Below the pieces are notes generated by a model. The model did not search any database and was not told the origin of the DNA. It saw only the letters and a program-made list of their open reading frames with translations. Shown piece after piece: positions 9,766 through 19,556 of a stretch of 64,000 bases of DNA. Location of the stretch: the NCBI RefSeq assembly GCF_008635795.1, contig NZ_VWRQ01000012.1, positions 1 to 64,000 of the forward strand, in the 5' to 3' direction. The position numbers were made by a program, and so were the translations under genes. This stretch comes from Paenibacillus tepidiphilus (GTDB lineage Bacteria > Bacillota > Bacilli > Paenibacillales > Paenibacillaceae). How positions within the stretch are numbered: the stretch's first letter is position 1; the number at the start of each line of letters is the position of its first letter.

Positions 9766-11295
9766 ATGAGCGATGAACTTTGCCGGATCGGCATTATTGA
9801 TATAGGCTCCAACTCCATACGACTGGTCATTTATGATACGACCTCGGAAGGTGGTTACCGGATCATTAAGGAGTGTAAGTATTCCGCACGCCTGAGCGAG
9901 AAGATTACCCCGGAGAACCGGCTGGAGAAGCGCGATATGGACACGATCATTCCGGTGCTCCGGCAGTTCAAGGAAATTTGCCGCTCCTTTGGCGTCGAAC
10001 GTATCCGTGCCGGTGCTACTGCGGCTATCCGCAATGCGGCCAATTCCCCCGAAATAATTGCATACCTTTCGGAGGAGGCGGCTATCTCAATTGAGGTGAT
10101 TACAGGTCACCAGGAAGCTTATTTCGGCTTTCTGGGCGTAATTAACGCCTTCAATGTCCAGGACGGCTTTGTCATTGATATCGGCGGCGGCAGTACGGAA
10201 GTTACATTGTTCCGCGGCCGGCGCCATCAGCACAGCTTCTCGTTTCCCTTCGGCGCGGTCAACACGAATTTGCTGTTCAGCCAGCACGGCAACTGGAGCC
10301 CCGAGCAGGTTCGCAAGCTTCAGGCCTATGTGACCGGCAGACTGGTGGAGCATGACTGGCTGAGCGGTGCGGCGGGGCTGCCGCTTTACGGGCTTGGCGG
10401 TACGCTGCGCTCGCTCGGCAAGCTGGACCAGAAGAACAGGGATTACTCGCTGCCCAATTCACACGGCTACCGGCTATCCGGCGAGACCATTGAACGCTTT
10501 ATGGAAGTGCTGCCGGCCTTGTCCTACGAGAAGCGCAAGGAGATGGACGGATTATCCAAGAGCCGGGCGGATATTATCGTCTCAGGCCTCATCATCTTCC
10601 ATACCGTCTACCATTACATTGGAGCGGGGCAGGCGTATATCAGCGGGGAAGGGCTGCGTGAGGGCATGCTGCATGATCTCCTGCAGCCGGAGCAGCCGGT
10701 AAAGGACAGTGCGCTGGAATATAGCCTGTCTACGCTGATGCACTTCGATATCCACACGCCAAGGCTCCATCTGGAGCGTATTCACAAGCTGGCACTCAGT
10801 CTCTTCTCGGCCTTTCCTCCCGAAGGCGACCGCAAAGAGCAGGAGATGCTGATCTATGTCGCCGTGATGCTGCATCGCACAGGCTCAAATATCAATTACT
10901 ACCAATCCAAGCGTCATACCCGCTATTGGCTGATGAATGCGCCGATCCGCGGACTCAGCCACCGGCAGCTGATTCTGTCCGCCTTCATTTCCTCGTACAG
11001 CACAAAAAGCCGGAAGCAGAAACTGTCCCAGGCACACAAGGACATTTTGCTGGCTTCCGACGAGGAATGGATTCACAAGCTGGGGACACTGGTGCAGCTC
11101 AGTATGGCGCTCGACAGCACAGAAATCGGTTATATCCGCGGCCTGGATGCCCGCCTGCACGGCAATACGCTGCATGTAGGATTGCAGGGGGCGGGCGACG
11201 TGCTTATCGGCCTGGAGGATATTGATAATGCAGTCAAAGCGTTCAAGACGGCTTGGGGTCTGAAAGTAAAGCTTGACTTCCCTTCCAACGCGTAA
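9766..11295 (+). CDS. ppx: exopolyphosphatase (Ppx/GppA family)
   Basis: Removes terminal phosphate from inorganic polyphosphate; family members may also hydrolyse pppGpp. The actin-like ATPase fold shows in IGIIDIGSNSIRLVIYD (phosphate 1), VIDIGGGSTEVT (phosphate 2) and YGLGGTLRSLGK. At 509 residues it is the long form with a C-terminal HD-like helical domain (about 320-509). The start follows AAAGGAG. Its 3' end overlaps the convergent ppk gene by 53 bp, a tight pairing of polyphosphate-degrading and -making enzymes on opposite strands. Confidence 0.93.
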   Translation: MSDELCRIGIIDIGSNSIRLVIYDTTSEGGYRIIKECKYSARLSEKITPENRLEKRDMDTIIPVLRQFKEICRSFGVERIRAGATAAIRNAANSPEIIAYLSEEAAISIEVITGHQEAYFGFLGVINAFNVQDGFVIDIGGGSTEVTLFRGRRHQHSFSFPFGAVNTNLLFSQHGNWSPEQVRKLQAYVTGRLVEHDWLSGAAGLPLYGLGGTLRSLGKLDQKNRDYSLPNSHGYRLSGETIERFMEVLPALSYEKRKEMDGLSKSRADIIVSGLIIFHTVYHYIGAGQAYISGEGLREGMLHDLLQPEQPVKDSALEYSLSTLMHFDIHTPRLHLERIHKLALSLFSAFPPEGDRKEQEMLIYVAVMLHRTGSNINYYQSKRHTRYWLMNAPIRGLSHRQLILSAFISSYSTKSRKQKLSQAHKDILLASDEEWIHKLGTLVQLSMALDSTEIGYIRGLDARLHGNTLHVGLQGAGDVLIGLEDIDNAVKAFKTAWGLKVKLDFPSNA

Positions 11296-13357
11296 CATCC
11301 ATCGCAACGAACTGGCTCCGGAACGGGGCCTTTTTGTCGTCCGGCCGCTCATAATATCCGTTGGGCTGCAGGAAGCTCGATTTCACATTGTCATGCAGCG
11401 ACAGCTCCAGAATGTTAACCAGCTGGCTCTGAATCAGGCTGTCCTTCACCGGACACATCAATTCAATCCGCCGGGTCAGGTTGCGTGTCATCCAGTCGGC
11501 ACTGGAGAGATAAATTTCCGGCTCGCCGCCGTTCTCGAAGTAATAGATCCGCGAATGCTCCAGGAAGCGGTCGACGATGCTGCGCACGCTGATCCGCTCA
11601 CTCAAGCCCTCAATGCCCGGACGCAGGCAGCAGACTCCGCGAATGATCAGATCGATTGATACGCCGGCCTGTGCAGCCCCGTACAGGCTGTCAATGACCT
11701 CTTGATTTGAAAGAGAATTCATCTTGGCGATAATCCGTGCCGGTCTGCCGGCTGCGGCATGCTCTGCCTCGCGCATAATCAGCTTCTGCAAGCTCATGCT
11801 CATATCGGTCGGAGCGACGATCAGTGCGTTCCAGTCATAGTTCGCCGAATATCCGGTAATCTGATTGAACAGCTCGGAGGCATCCAGTCCGATTTCCGCA
11901 TTGTCGGTAAAGAGACTGATGTCCGTATAGGCCTTGGCGGTGCTGTCATTGTAATTTCCTGTGCCCACATGGACATATCGCCGCAGCTCCGTGCCTTCCT
12001 GGCGGACGATCAGTGTAATCTTGGCATGGGTCTTAAGGCCGACGAGACCATACACGACGTGGCAGCCGGACTGCTCCAGCTTGCGCGCCCAGGCGATATT
12101 CCGCTCTTCGTCGAAGCGGGCCTTCAGCTCTACAACGACCGTCACCTGCTTGCCGGACTCGGCGGCATGAGCCAGGGCGGCGATCAGCGGAGAATTGCCG
12201 CTGACGCGGTATAGCGTCATTTTGATAGCCATGACCTGTTCGTCTTCGGAAGCCTGGGTAATGAAATCGACCATTGCGTCAAAGGATTCATACGGATGAT
12301 AGACCAGCACGTCTCTCTCGCGCAGCACCTCGAAGAAATCCTCGTTGTCATCGAATTCCGCCGGATAGACCGGCTCAATCGGAGCTTCGTACAAATAATT
12401 GAAGCCCTTCAGACCGCCGGCGAAGCCCCGCAGAAACCCGAGGTCCAGCGGACCGTCAATTTCAAATACGAAATCCTCCAGCTCGAATTCAGCCTGCAGC
12501 TGCTCCAGAGCATAGGGGTGAATGTCCTTCTGCACCTCTAGCCGGGCGGGAACCCCGCGGCGGCGCTTGCGCAATTCCTTCTCAATTTCTTCCAGCAGGT
12601 CCTCGGCGCCCTCCTCATCAATGGTCAAATCCGAGTTGCGCGTTAAGCGGAATTCATTCACGGCCACCGGATCATAGCCACTGAATAAGGTCTGGATATG
12701 ATGGCGGATAACGTCCTCGATGAACACAAACTGCCGTTTCTTGCTGTTGGTGCGGTGAGGCAGCGGAATGCAGCGCGGCAGGTTGGACGGTATCTGCAGG
12801 ATAGCGAAATATGGCTCATCCTCCTGGCTGTCCTTGCGGGTCAGCACTACAGCGAGGTATATAAACTGGCTGTGCACAAGCGGGAACGGCCGGCTTTGAT
12901 CCACCGCCATCGGTGTCAGCACCGGAAAGATAATATCCCGGTAGTACTGTTCAATGGCCTGCTCCTGGGCATGGGTCAAATCCTCGTAGTCGACAAAGAC
13001 AACGCCTTCTTTATGTAGGTGCCGGGTCAATTCACGGAAGGTGCGGTATTGATCGTTGACCATTTTGCCGACGCGCTTAATCAGGCGTTTGTACAAACCC
13101 GACGGTGTATAACCTGTAAAATCCATCTTGGTATAGCCCGCTCTGATCTGATCCTGGATACCGGCCACGCGGACGCTGATGAACTCATCGAGATTGCTGG
13201 AGGTGATGGCCAGGAACTTGGCCCGTTCCATCAGCGGGTTATCGGATTCCTGTGCTTCCCGCAGTACCCGGCGGTTAAATTCAATCCAGCTGAGGTCCCG
13301 GTTAAGATAGGCGGCAGCTGGGCTGCTGTGATTGCTTTTCTTGTCATCTGTATTCAC
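11243..13357 (-). CDS. ppk: polyphosphate kinase 1
   Basis: Polymerises the gamma-phosphate of ATP into polyphosphate. YLNRDLSWIEFNRRVL marks the PPK N-domain. The central kinase core carries the phosphorylated-His segment RYVHVGTGNYND, and a second catalytic segment is EIYLSSADWMTRNL. I place the start at GTG 13357, eight bases after GGAGGG, giving about 704 residues; the frame extends upstream to 13420 without a ribosome site. Lying tail to tail with ppx, its last 53 bp overlap the ppx coding region, so simultaneous transcription would give complementary 3' ends. Confidence 0.95.
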   Translation of the reverse strand: MNTDDKKSNHSSPAAAYLNRDLSWIEFNRRVLREAQESDNPLMERAKFLAITSSNLDEFISVRVAGIQDQIRAGYTKMDFTGYTPSGLYKRLIKRVGKMVNDQYRTFRELTRHLHKEGVVFVDYEDLTHAQEQAIEQYYRDIIFPVLTPMAVDQSRPFPLVHSQFIYLAVVLTRKDSQEDEPYFAILQIPSNLPRCIPLPHRTNSKKRQFVFIEDVIRHHIQTLFSGYDPVAVNEFRLTRNSDLTIDEEGAEDLLEEIEKELRKRRRGVPARLEVQKDIHPYALEQLQAEFELEDFVFEIDGPLDLGFLRGFAGGLKGFNYLYEAPIEPVYPAEFDDNEDFFEVLRERDVLVYHPYESFDAMVDFITQASEDEQVMAIKMTLYRVSGNSPLIAALAHAAESGKQVTVVVELKARFDEERNIAWARKLEQSGCHVVYGLVGLKTHAKITLIVRQEGTELRRYVHVGTGNYNDSTAKAYTDISLFTDNAEIGLDASELFNQITGYSANYDWNALIVAPTDMSMSLQKLIMREAEHAAAGRPARIIAKMNSLSNQEVIDSLYGAAQAGVSIDLIIRGVCCLRPGIEGLSERISVRSIVDRFLEHSRIYYFENGGEPEIYLSSADWMTRNLTRRIELMCPVKDSLIQSQLVNILELSLHDNVKSSFLQPNGYYERPDDKKAPFRSQFVAMDVTRWKGSQALLSDPKPS

Positions 13358-13709
13358 GTTATTGACCCTCCAAATGTGCTTCTTATCTATTATTCTATTG
13401 ATTTCGCGGCAATCTTTCAATTCAGGAGCTGCTTATTTATTCTACTATGGGAAAGAGGGGGAAATGTTAACGCTGTGTAAAATCTGCCATAGGCGGTAAA
13501 GCGGTTCGCCGCTTTATTAACCCGATTTCAAAAGTTATAACAAAATGTAAACACTTATCATGCGGAAATGCGTATGAAATCAATGATTATAACGTGTTGG
13601 TAACATTTTCATGCGCATTGGTTACAAAATTGTGATATATTCATAACTGTTATTTAACATACACAGTACTGATGGACAGGCATGAAGCAGGTACATAGAG
13701 GAGGAGCAC
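13358..13709. other. divergent intergenic region of ppk and the LysM-3D gene
   Basis: A 350-bp gap with a clean stem-loop TAAAGCGG-TTCG-type-CCGCTTTA at 13497-13516 lacking a T-run. From 13530 onward it is AT-rich and should hold the promoter of the downstream exported protein. I could not assign -35/-10 boxes with confidence. Confidence 0.5.
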
Positions 13710-14372
13710 ATGAAATTCAGATTCGGAGCTATCGCCGCCGCCGCACTTATCGGCGCAGGCACGCTGCTTTCCGCCGCTCCGGCCAAAGCGGACAGCATCC
13801 ATGTTGCCGGAGCAACCACTACTTATTATACATTATCGAATTATTACGGCATCAGCATTCCTGAATTGAAGGAAGCCAACCAGTCGGTGGATGCGCTCAA
13901 TATTTACCCCGGATTAAGACTGAACATTCCAGGCGTAATGTCAGCCAAGACGGTGGCTGCTGAAACTGCCGCAGGGCAGGACTTCAGTTCAGCGATTCTG
14001 AATGTGCAGGCCGCAGCCAAGACAGTGGAAGCCTGGGGCAAATCATTCAGCTATTCGAAGGTGCTGCAGGTTAAAGCGAGCGCTTACTCCTCCGCTGCCA
14101 GCGAGAACGGCGGCTGGGGACCGGTGGATTACTTCGGCAACCCGCTCAAGCTTGGAACAATTGCCGTTGACCCCAGCATTATTCCGTTCGGAACGAAGGT
14201 GCTGGTAACAGGCCATGCGCATCCCGGTCTGCCGAAGCAGGCGTTCATCGCCACGGCAACCGATGCGGGCAGTGCGATCAAGGGGAACCGGATTGATATT
14301 TTCATTCCCGGCAGCCAGAGCTTTGTCTCCGAATTCGGCTTTCAATATGTCAATTTGTATTTTGTGGATTAG
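13710..14372 (+). CDS. exported LysM and 3D-domain protein
   Basis: A secreted, wall-associated protein related to YocH/resuscitation-type muralytic factors. Residues 1-27 are a signal peptide ending in AKA. A LysM peptidoglycan-binding repeat spans about 30-73 (YTLSNYYGISIPELKEAN...IYPGLRLNIP). The 3D domain occupies about 112-220, with its three acidic positions in VDPSIIPFG, ATATDAGSAIKGN and RIDIF; this fold is that of MltA-type lytic enzymes. The start follows GAGGAGGAG. A monocistronic unit ending at the terminator shared with the deacetylase. Confidence 0.92.
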   Translation: MKFRFGAIAAAALIGAGTLLSAAPAKADSIHVAGATTTYYTLSNYYGISIPELKEANQSVDALNIYPGLRLNIPGVMSAKTVAAETAAGQDFSSAILNVQAAAKTVEAWGKSFSYSKVLQVKASAYSSAASENGGWGPVDYFGNPLKLGTIAVDPSIIPFGTKVLVTGHAHPGLPKQAFIATATDAGSAIKGNRIDIFIPGSQSFVSEFGFQYVNLYFVD

Positions 14373-14384
14373 GACATAATTATT

Positions 14385-14430
14385 AAAAAAGGAAACGCAG
14401 CACACCGCCCGGTGTCTCGTTTCCTTTTTT
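14385..14430. terminator. bidirectional terminator
   Basis: AAAAAAGGAAACG pairs with CGTTTCCTTTTTT, with an inner ACACCG/CGGTGT stem. It separates the convergent LysM-3D and deacetylase genes. Confidence 0.88.
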
Positions 14431-14443
14431 CGTTTTGCCGGAG

Positions 14444-15319
14444 CTAATTCCGCTTCCGGTTATTGCTGCCATACTCCAGCATTTGCGGTACCGTTACGAA
14501 GGTGTAGCCTCTTTTGCGCAGAATCTGGATGACCTCCGGCAGAGCCTGGATCGTGCCCTCCAGATTGCTGCTGCGGCCGCCTCCGCCATGCTGCAGAATA
14601 ATCGCACCTTTGCCAGTATGCGCTAGTATGTTGTTGCGGATCTGCGCTTTCGGCAGGCTCTTCCAGTCCAGCGAGTCCACATTCCAGTTGACCAGCTTAT
14701 AGCCCCGGTCACGGGCCCATTTCACCTGGACTTCACTGATGTCGCCGTAGGGCGGGCGGATCAGGCGTGGCCTGCGGCCGGTCTGCGCCTTGAGAATATG
14801 CTCGGTGCGCATAATTTGCGAACGGAATTCCGGCATGCTGAGCCGGCCGAACTCCGGATGATTATAGGAATGGTTGCCGATGGAGTGTCCGTCCCGCACC
14901 ATTTGCGCGATAATGCGCGGATGCTTCTCCGCACGGCTGCCGACGACGAAGAAGGTGGCCTTCACATGATTCCGGCGCAGCACCTCAAGCAGCTGCGGCG
15001 TGAAGCGCGGATCGGGCACATCGTCGAAGGTCAGCGCCACAATCCGCAGGCGGGGCCCTTGGGACACCAGCGTTTCCGGGTATTTACGCATGAGCTGGGC
15101 CAGAGACAGGCCTTTGCTGCGCTGCCTTCTCCGGGCCGCTGCGGGCAGGGAGGAATCGCTTGGTCCGCTGTGAAGTCCGTAATCCTTGCCCGAATCCGTC
15201 TCCGGCTGGCCCGAAGCGGCGGACACGGGGAGATGGCCGGCCGCCGTGAGGTCGCCGAAGATTAATCCAAGCAGTGCCGCCACCATAAGCAGTGTTCTTC
15301 TGCCGCTTCTCCGGTTCAT
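14444..15319 (-). CDS. polysaccharide deacetylase (NodB family), exported
   Basis: A carbohydrate-esterase-4 enzyme that removes N-acetyl groups from peptidoglycan or chitin-like polymers. An N-terminal hydrophobic segment (about 9-34) acts as signal or anchor, followed by an Arg/Ser-rich linker. The NodB motifs are TFDDVPD with catalytic Asp and metal Asp, HSYNHPE with the metal His pair, RPPYGD and ILQHGGGG. Its 291 residues fit the PdaA/PdaB-type group. Which polymer it acts on is not decided by sequence; a neighbouring wall protein and sporulating host point to peptidoglycan. Confidence 0.93.
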   Translation of the reverse strand: MNRRSGRRTLLMVAALLGLIFGDLTAAGHLPVSAASGQPETDSGKDYGLHSGPSDSSLPAAARRRQRSKGLSLAQLMRKYPETLVSQGPRLRIVALTFDDVPDPRFTPQLLEVLRRNHVKATFFVVGSRAEKHPRIIAQMVRDGHSIGNHSYNHPEFGRLSMPEFRSQIMRTEHILKAQTGRRPRLIRPPYGDISEVQVKWARDRGYKLVNWNVDSLDWKSLPKAQIRNNILAHTGKGAIILQHGGGGRSSNLEGTIQALPEVIQILRKRGYTFVTVPQMLEYGSNNRKRN

Positions 15320-15505
15320 GCTGTTATCCCCTCCTTAAAGTTCGTCCGCTGCATGTTGTACTCCCTTGTTATGTCCAGGGCGGCGGAATCCTATGCCGGC
15401 TCGTAAACGTTGTATATTTTCTAGACCCAAAGTTAACGTGTATACTGGATTTACGGGAGACATACCCGGAGGATAGATACATATTTAATGGAAGGTGGAG
15501 GAACC

Positions 15506-16546
15506 ATGACGGATTTGTTTACGCCTTATGAGCTGAAGGGGCTTCAATTGAAGAACCGGATCGTGATGCCGCCGATGTGCCAATATGCGGTGGAGCAGCA
15601 GGACGGAGTGCCCGGTGAGTGGCATTATGTGCATTACGTCAGCCGCGCGGTTGGCGGCACAGGTCTGATCATCGCCGAAATGAGCGGGATTCATCCCGAT
15701 GGCCGAATCACCAATCGCGACACCGGAATCTGGAACGATGAGCAGGTGGCCGCCTGGCGCAGAATTACGGATGCCGTGCACGCCCACGGCTCCCACATTG
15801 CTATCCAGCTTGGCCATGCCGGCCGTAAAGCGCTGGATGCGGAGCCGCCGGTCGCTCCTTCGGCAATCCCTTTCGACGAGCGCTCCAAGACTCCGCGCGC
15901 CCTGACGACCGCTGAAGCGGAAGAGCTCATCGCTGCATATGGCGCAGCCGCCGGGCGGGCAGCGGAGGCGGGATTCGATAGCGTGGAGATTCACGGCGCG
16001 CACGGATACCTGATCCATCAGTTCCACTCCCCGCTCACCAATCAGCGGGACGACAAATATGGGGCGGACCCCTTGCTGTTCGGGGAGGAAGTGGTGCGGG
16101 CGGTCAAGGCAGCGCTGCCGGATGAAATGCCGGTGCTGATGCGGGTATCAGCCCTGGAATACGTGGAAGGCGGCTATGGGCAAGACTATGCGCTCGAATT
16201 CTGCCGCCGCTATCAGGAGGCCGGGGTCGATATGTTCCATGTGTCTTCCGGCGGAGAAGGGCCCATTGGCTCCGGCGGCGTTCCTGGTGCCGGACCCGGA
16301 TACCAGACAGCTCTCGCCGAAGCTGTCCGCAGCGCGCTGGACGTGCCTGTCATCGCCGTCGGCCGTCTGGAAGCATACGAAGATGCCCAGGCCGTTGTTA
16401 GCGGCGGCAAGGCCGAGCTGGTGGCCGTCGGCCGGGCGATGCTGAACGATCCCTACTGGGCGCTGCATGCCGAGGAGGCGCTTGTCGGTATAGATAAAGG
16501 GCGTGTGCCGGCCCCGTATGAACGCGGCTTGTGGAAACGGAAATAA
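15506..16546 (+). CDS. NAD(P)H:flavin oxidoreductase, old yellow enzyme family (NamA/YqjM-like)
   Basis: An FMN-dependent ene-reductase that reduces activated C=C bonds, typically in enals and enones. LFTPYELKGLQLKNRIVMPPMCQY at the N-terminus, the Cys/Tyr pair near residue 26, the substrate His pair region EIHGAHGYLIHQF, and VAVGRAMLNDPYW at the FMN phosphate site all fit YqjM. I prefer ATG 15506, after GGTGGAGG, over ATG 15488. About 346 residues. It is followed by pyrK but has its own start signals; a link to pyrimidine synthesis is not implied. Confidence 0.9.
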   Translation: MTDLFTPYELKGLQLKNRIVMPPMCQYAVEQQDGVPGEWHYVHYVSRAVGGTGLIIAEMSGIHPDGRITNRDTGIWNDEQVAAWRRITDAVHAHGSHIAIQLGHAGRKALDAEPPVAPSAIPFDERSKTPRALTTAEAEELIAAYGAAAGRAAEAGFDSVEIHGAHGYLIHQFHSPLTNQRDDKYGADPLLFGEEVVRAVKAALPDEMPVLMRVSALEYVEGGYGQDYALEFCRRYQEAGVDMFHVSSGGEGPIGSGGVPGAGPGYQTALAEAVRSALDVPVIAVGRLEAYEDAQAVVSGGKAELVAVGRAMLNDPYWALHAEEALVGIDKGRVPAPYERGLWKRK

Positions 16547-16632
16547 CGGAGATTGTTTGTGACTTTTATCACGGAAATTAAACTCCTTCTGGGGCATGGT
16601 TAATAAGATTAAATTTGAAGGAGCTTGATAAC

Positions 16633-17337
16633 GTGGCGACAGTAATCAGTAACGAGCGGCTGGTAAACGGCGTGTATCATCTGCGGGTGAGGGGGGACTA
16701 CGGCGGCGCGATGGGTCAATTCTACATGCTGCGGGCATGGGGAGCCTATCCGCTCTTGTCCAGACCCCTGAGCATCCACCGGGTCAACGGGGACGGGGTC
16801 GAATTCCTCTATCATGTGGTCGGAGAAGGGACAAGAATCCTGGCGGAGCTGAAGCCTGGAGATTCCCTGAGCCTGGAAGGCCCCTTCGGCAACGGTTTCC
16901 CCGCAGTCACGGGTAAGGTGGCGCTGGTCGGCGGCGGCATCGGTATCGCGCCGCTGTATTACTGTGCACAGGAGCTCCCCGGGAGCGATATTTACTTAGG
17001 CTTCAGCAAAGAGTCTTACATGACTGAAGCTTTCCGTCCGCATGCGGCGGAATTGACCGTCAATGTCGGCGGGCTGGTGCTGGAGGATGTTGATTTTGCG
17101 CAGTACGATCATATCTTCGTCTGCGGTCCACACCCGATGCTGAAGGCGGCACAGCTCAAGGCTATGGCAGCCGGGACAGCCGGCAAACAGCCGAAAGTCT
17201 ATTTGTCGCTGGAGAACCGGATGGCCTGCGGCGTCGGTGCATGCCTCGTCTGCAGTGTCTCCTGCCGCGACGGCAATCGTAAGGCTTGTGCAGACGGACC
17301 TGTCTTCCTGGCCGAGGAGGTGCTCTTCCATGGTTAA
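16633..17337 (+). CDS. pyrK: dihydroorotate dehydrogenase electron-transfer subunit
   Basis: Carries electrons from PyrD to NAD+ in class 1B dihydroorotate dehydrogenase (pyrimidine synthesis). The FAD domain shows RPLSIHR and EGPFGNGF; the NAD domain shows [13 protein letters not shown]. The [2Fe-2S] cluster ligands are in the C-terminal CGVGACLVC and a later Cys (KACADGP). GTG 16633 is preceded by AAGGAG at nine bases; the frame is open from TTG 16615 but that would put the ribosome site inside the gene. It overlaps pyrD by 8 bp, consistent with a stoichiometric complex. Other pyr genes are not in the window. Confidence 0.93.
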   Translation: MATVISNERLVNGVYHLRVRGDYGGAMGQFYMLRAWGAYPLLSRPLSIHRVNGDGVEFLYHVVGEGTRILAELKPGDSLSLEGPFGNGFPAVTGKVALVGGGIGIAPLYYCAQELPGSDIYLGFSKESYMTEAFRPHAAELTVNVGGLVLEDVDFAQYDHIFVCGPHPMLKAAQLKAMAAGTAGKQPKVYLSLENRMACGVGACLVCSVSCRDGNRKACADGPVFLAEEVLFHG

Positions 17338-18262
17338 TACAACCGCAACCATTGCCGGAGTTCAGTTCAAGAATCCGATCGTTATGGCCTCCGGCACCTT
17401 CGGCTTCGGCCGCGAATACGGCAAGCTGTATGATGTATCGGTGCTGGGCGGAATTTCCGGGAAGGGACTAACGCTTAATCCCAAGGCCGGCAATGCAGGC
17501 CTGCGTGTATACGAGACGGCTTCGGGCATGCTGAATAGCGTCGGACTGGAGAATCCGGGGGTAGAGGCATTCCTTGCCAAGGAGCTGCCGTACTGGGAGA
17601 CGCTGGATACGGCCCGGATTGTCAACCTGGGCGGCAACACGCTGCAGGAGTATGTCAGGGGAGCGGAACTGATCCAGGAGGATGCGGACCGCCGCCTGCT
17701 GGCCGGTCAGACTGCAGTAGACATGATTGAACTGAACATTTCCTGCCCCAATGTGAAGGAAGGCGGGATCGCTTTCGGTGTGAAGACTGTGGCTGCGCGT
17801 GAGGTTGTCCGTGCGGTCCGGGCCGCGACGAAGCTGCCGCTGGCAGTGAAGCTGTCACCGAACGCCGAGGATGTTGCCGAGATGGCGGTCATGTGCCAGG
17901 AGGAAGGCGCAGATGCCGTCTCGTTGATTAATACAATCTCCGGCATGAAGATTGATATCCGCAAACGCCGCAGTGTGTTCGACAATCTGTACGCTGGCCT
18001 GTCCGGCCCTGCCATTAAGCCGGTGGCGCTGCGTATGGTCCATCAGGTGGCGAAGCGGGTAAGCATCCCGGTCATCGGGATGGGCGGCATTACCTGTGCG
18101 GCGGATATTCTGGAATTTATAATGGCCGGTGCCACGGTTATTCAAGTGGGAACTTATAACTTCATGAATCTGCGGGCGGGCAGCACGCTGGTGGAGGAGC
18201 TTCAGCAGCTGATGATCGAAGAGAACATCGGCTCCCTGGATGAAATCCGCGGGATTGTGTGA
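17330..18262 (+). CDS. pyrD: dihydroorotate dehydrogenase, class 1B catalytic subunit
   Basis: Oxidises dihydroorotate to orotate with FMN, passing electrons to PyrK. Motifs: MASGTFGFG at the FMN site, [12 protein letters not shown] with the catalytic Cys of class 1 enzymes, LINTISG, VIGMGGI and [12 protein letters not shown] 17330 has GAGGAGG upstream and lies within the end of pyrK. The 310-residue length is standard. Confidence 0.95.
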   Translation: MVNTTATIAGVQFKNPIVMASGTFGFGREYGKLYDVSVLGGISGKGLTLNPKAGNAGLRVYETASGMLNSVGLENPGVEAFLAKELPYWETLDTARIVNLGGNTLQEYVRGAELIQEDADRRLLAGQTAVDMIELNISCPNVKEGGIAFGVKTVAAREVVRAVRAATKLPLAVKLSPNAEDVAEMAVMCQEEGADAVSLINTISGMKIDIRKRRSVFDNLYAGLSGPAIKPVALRMVHQVAKRVSIPVIGMGGITCAADILEFIMAGATVIQVGTYNFMNLRAGSTLVEELQQLMIEENIGSLDEIRGIV

Positions 18263-18339
18263 GAATATAGCGCATGGATGTTGGCTGCAGCCCGCGGAAT
18301 CTGCCGATTGCTGGGTAATATATAGGAGGGAGATGCCGC

Positions 18340-18678
18340 ATGGCTGAAGGTACCCCTGATTTATCGGATATTGACCTGACGGCTATTGAGGTCGGCGAAG
18401 ACTTGCTGCTGATCATCGGCGGTGGTGTCCGCCACATTGGCGCAGCCAGCACTGCCTATCAGGACGGAGCAGAATGGAAGGTAACCACGGCAGCGGTGCC
18501 GCACCACAAGGAGCATACGCTCAGCGAGGGCATCGCCCTGCAAGCGGCGCGGCAACTGAACCGGACGGTAAGCGTCGTAATGGGAATTCATTACGACCAG
18601 CTGAGCAAAGAAGGCATTACAGAGGTCGTGGAAATTGTGCGCGGCAAAGTCGATCAATATTTAACGCAACATTTTTGA
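18340..18678 (+). CDS. LpdD-like small protein (putative prenyl-flavin chaperone family)
   Basis: A 112-residue cytoplasmic protein. IGGGVRHIGAAST, VPHHKEHTLSEGIA and VVMGIHYDQLSKEGI match, from memory, the pattern of the LpdD-like family, named from the small subunit of gallate decarboxylase thought to handle prenylated FMN. No UbiD- or UbiX-type enzyme is visible in the window, so any such role is inference. AGGAGGGAG precedes the start. It sits between pyrD (77 bp upstream) and the PspA module (71 bp downstream) on the same strand. Confidence 0.55.
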   Translation: MAEGTPDLSDIDLTAIEVGEDLLLIIGGGVRHIGAASTAYQDGAEWKVTTAAVPHHKEHTLSEGIALQAARQLNRTVSVVMGIHYDQLSKEGITEVVEIVRGKVDQYLTQHF

Positions 18679-18749
18679 AACGTAGATGAATTCTCTTGCG
18701 TAAAAGATAAGCAAATAACAAATTTACTTTTAACCTGGAGGAATGACCC

Positions 18750-19421
18750 ATGTCTATTTTTAAGAGATTGCGTGATCTAACCATGTCCAATGTGAATGCG
18801 ATTATCGACAAAGCCGAAGATCCGATTAAAATGACTGACCAGTATATCCGTGATATGACCGAGGATTTGGAGGATGCCGAGAAAGCGGTAGCCGCGCAGA
18901 TCGCCATTGAGAAGAAGTTCAAGCAGCTGTATGAGGAGCAGGAAGCCCTCGTTGCCAAGCGTAACCAGCAGGCGCACACTGCAGCACAGGCCGGCAACGC
19001 TGATCTGGCCCGCCGCGCGCTGGAAGAGAAGAAGGCTGCTGAAGCCAAGCTGGTGGAATACAAGACGAGCTTCGAGCAGAACAAGGCATCGGCCGACAAT
19101 CTGCGTTCCAAGCTGGAGGAAATGCGCAAGCAGCTTACCCAGATGAAGAACAAACGCGAAACGCTGGTAGCCCGTTACAACGCCGCGAAAGCACAGACTG
19201 AAATTAACAAAGCCATGAGCGGCTTCAGTTCCGATTCGGCTTCAGCAGGCTTGAAGCGTATGGAAGAGAAGATGCTGGCTGCCGAAGCCCAGGCTGAAGC
19301 AAGCAACGAAATGCAATCGGGCAACAAATCGCTGGACGATGAGTTCGAGAAGCTCGGCAAGGACCAGGCTGTGGAAGATGAGCTGGCGGCGTTGATGAAG
19401 CAGTACGACAAGCAGCAGTAA
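18750..19421 (+). CDS. pspA: PspA/IM30 family protein
   Basis: A peripheral membrane-remodelling protein of the ESCRT-III-like PspA/Vipp1 family that protects the membrane under stress. It is 223 residues, nearly all alpha-helical, with long coiled-coil stretches (about 25-165) rich in Glu, Lys, Ala and Gln. The N-terminus SIFKRLRDLTMSNVNAIIDKAEDP is the family's amphipathic helix region, and the terminal DELAALMKQYDKQQ segment is conserved in the Firmicute versions. GGAGG lies eight bases ahead. The next two genes encode a DUF350 membrane protein and a DUF4178 protein, partners that recur with PspA in several bacteria. Confidence 0.9.
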   Translation: MSIFKRLRDLTMSNVNAIIDKAEDPIKMTDQYIRDMTEDLEDAEKAVAAQIAIEKKFKQLYEEQEALVAKRNQQAHTAAQAGNADLARRALEEKKAAEAKLVEYKTSFEQNKASADNLRSKLEEMRKQLTQMKNKRETLVARYNAAKAQTEINKAMSGFSSDSASAGLKRMEEKMLAAEAQAEASNEMQSGNKSLDDEFEKLGKDQAVEDELAALMKQYDKQQ

Positions 19422-19556
19422 GACAGCTTGACGGTACCCGGTTAACAATAAGATAAGTAATGAAGCGAAGGAGAGACAGAACGTTGCGGTTTCTCCTTCG
19501 CTTGTTGTGGGCTGCCCGTTCCGGGCAGTGAAATTGAGCAAGCGGGGGCTAAGGCA

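Noticed and set aside
16558-16573. Fnr-like box TGTGA-N6-TCACG ahead of pyrK
   Set aside because: One mismatch, and the expected -10 position is poor. A nine-of-ten match is expected about once or twice by chance in 64 kb.
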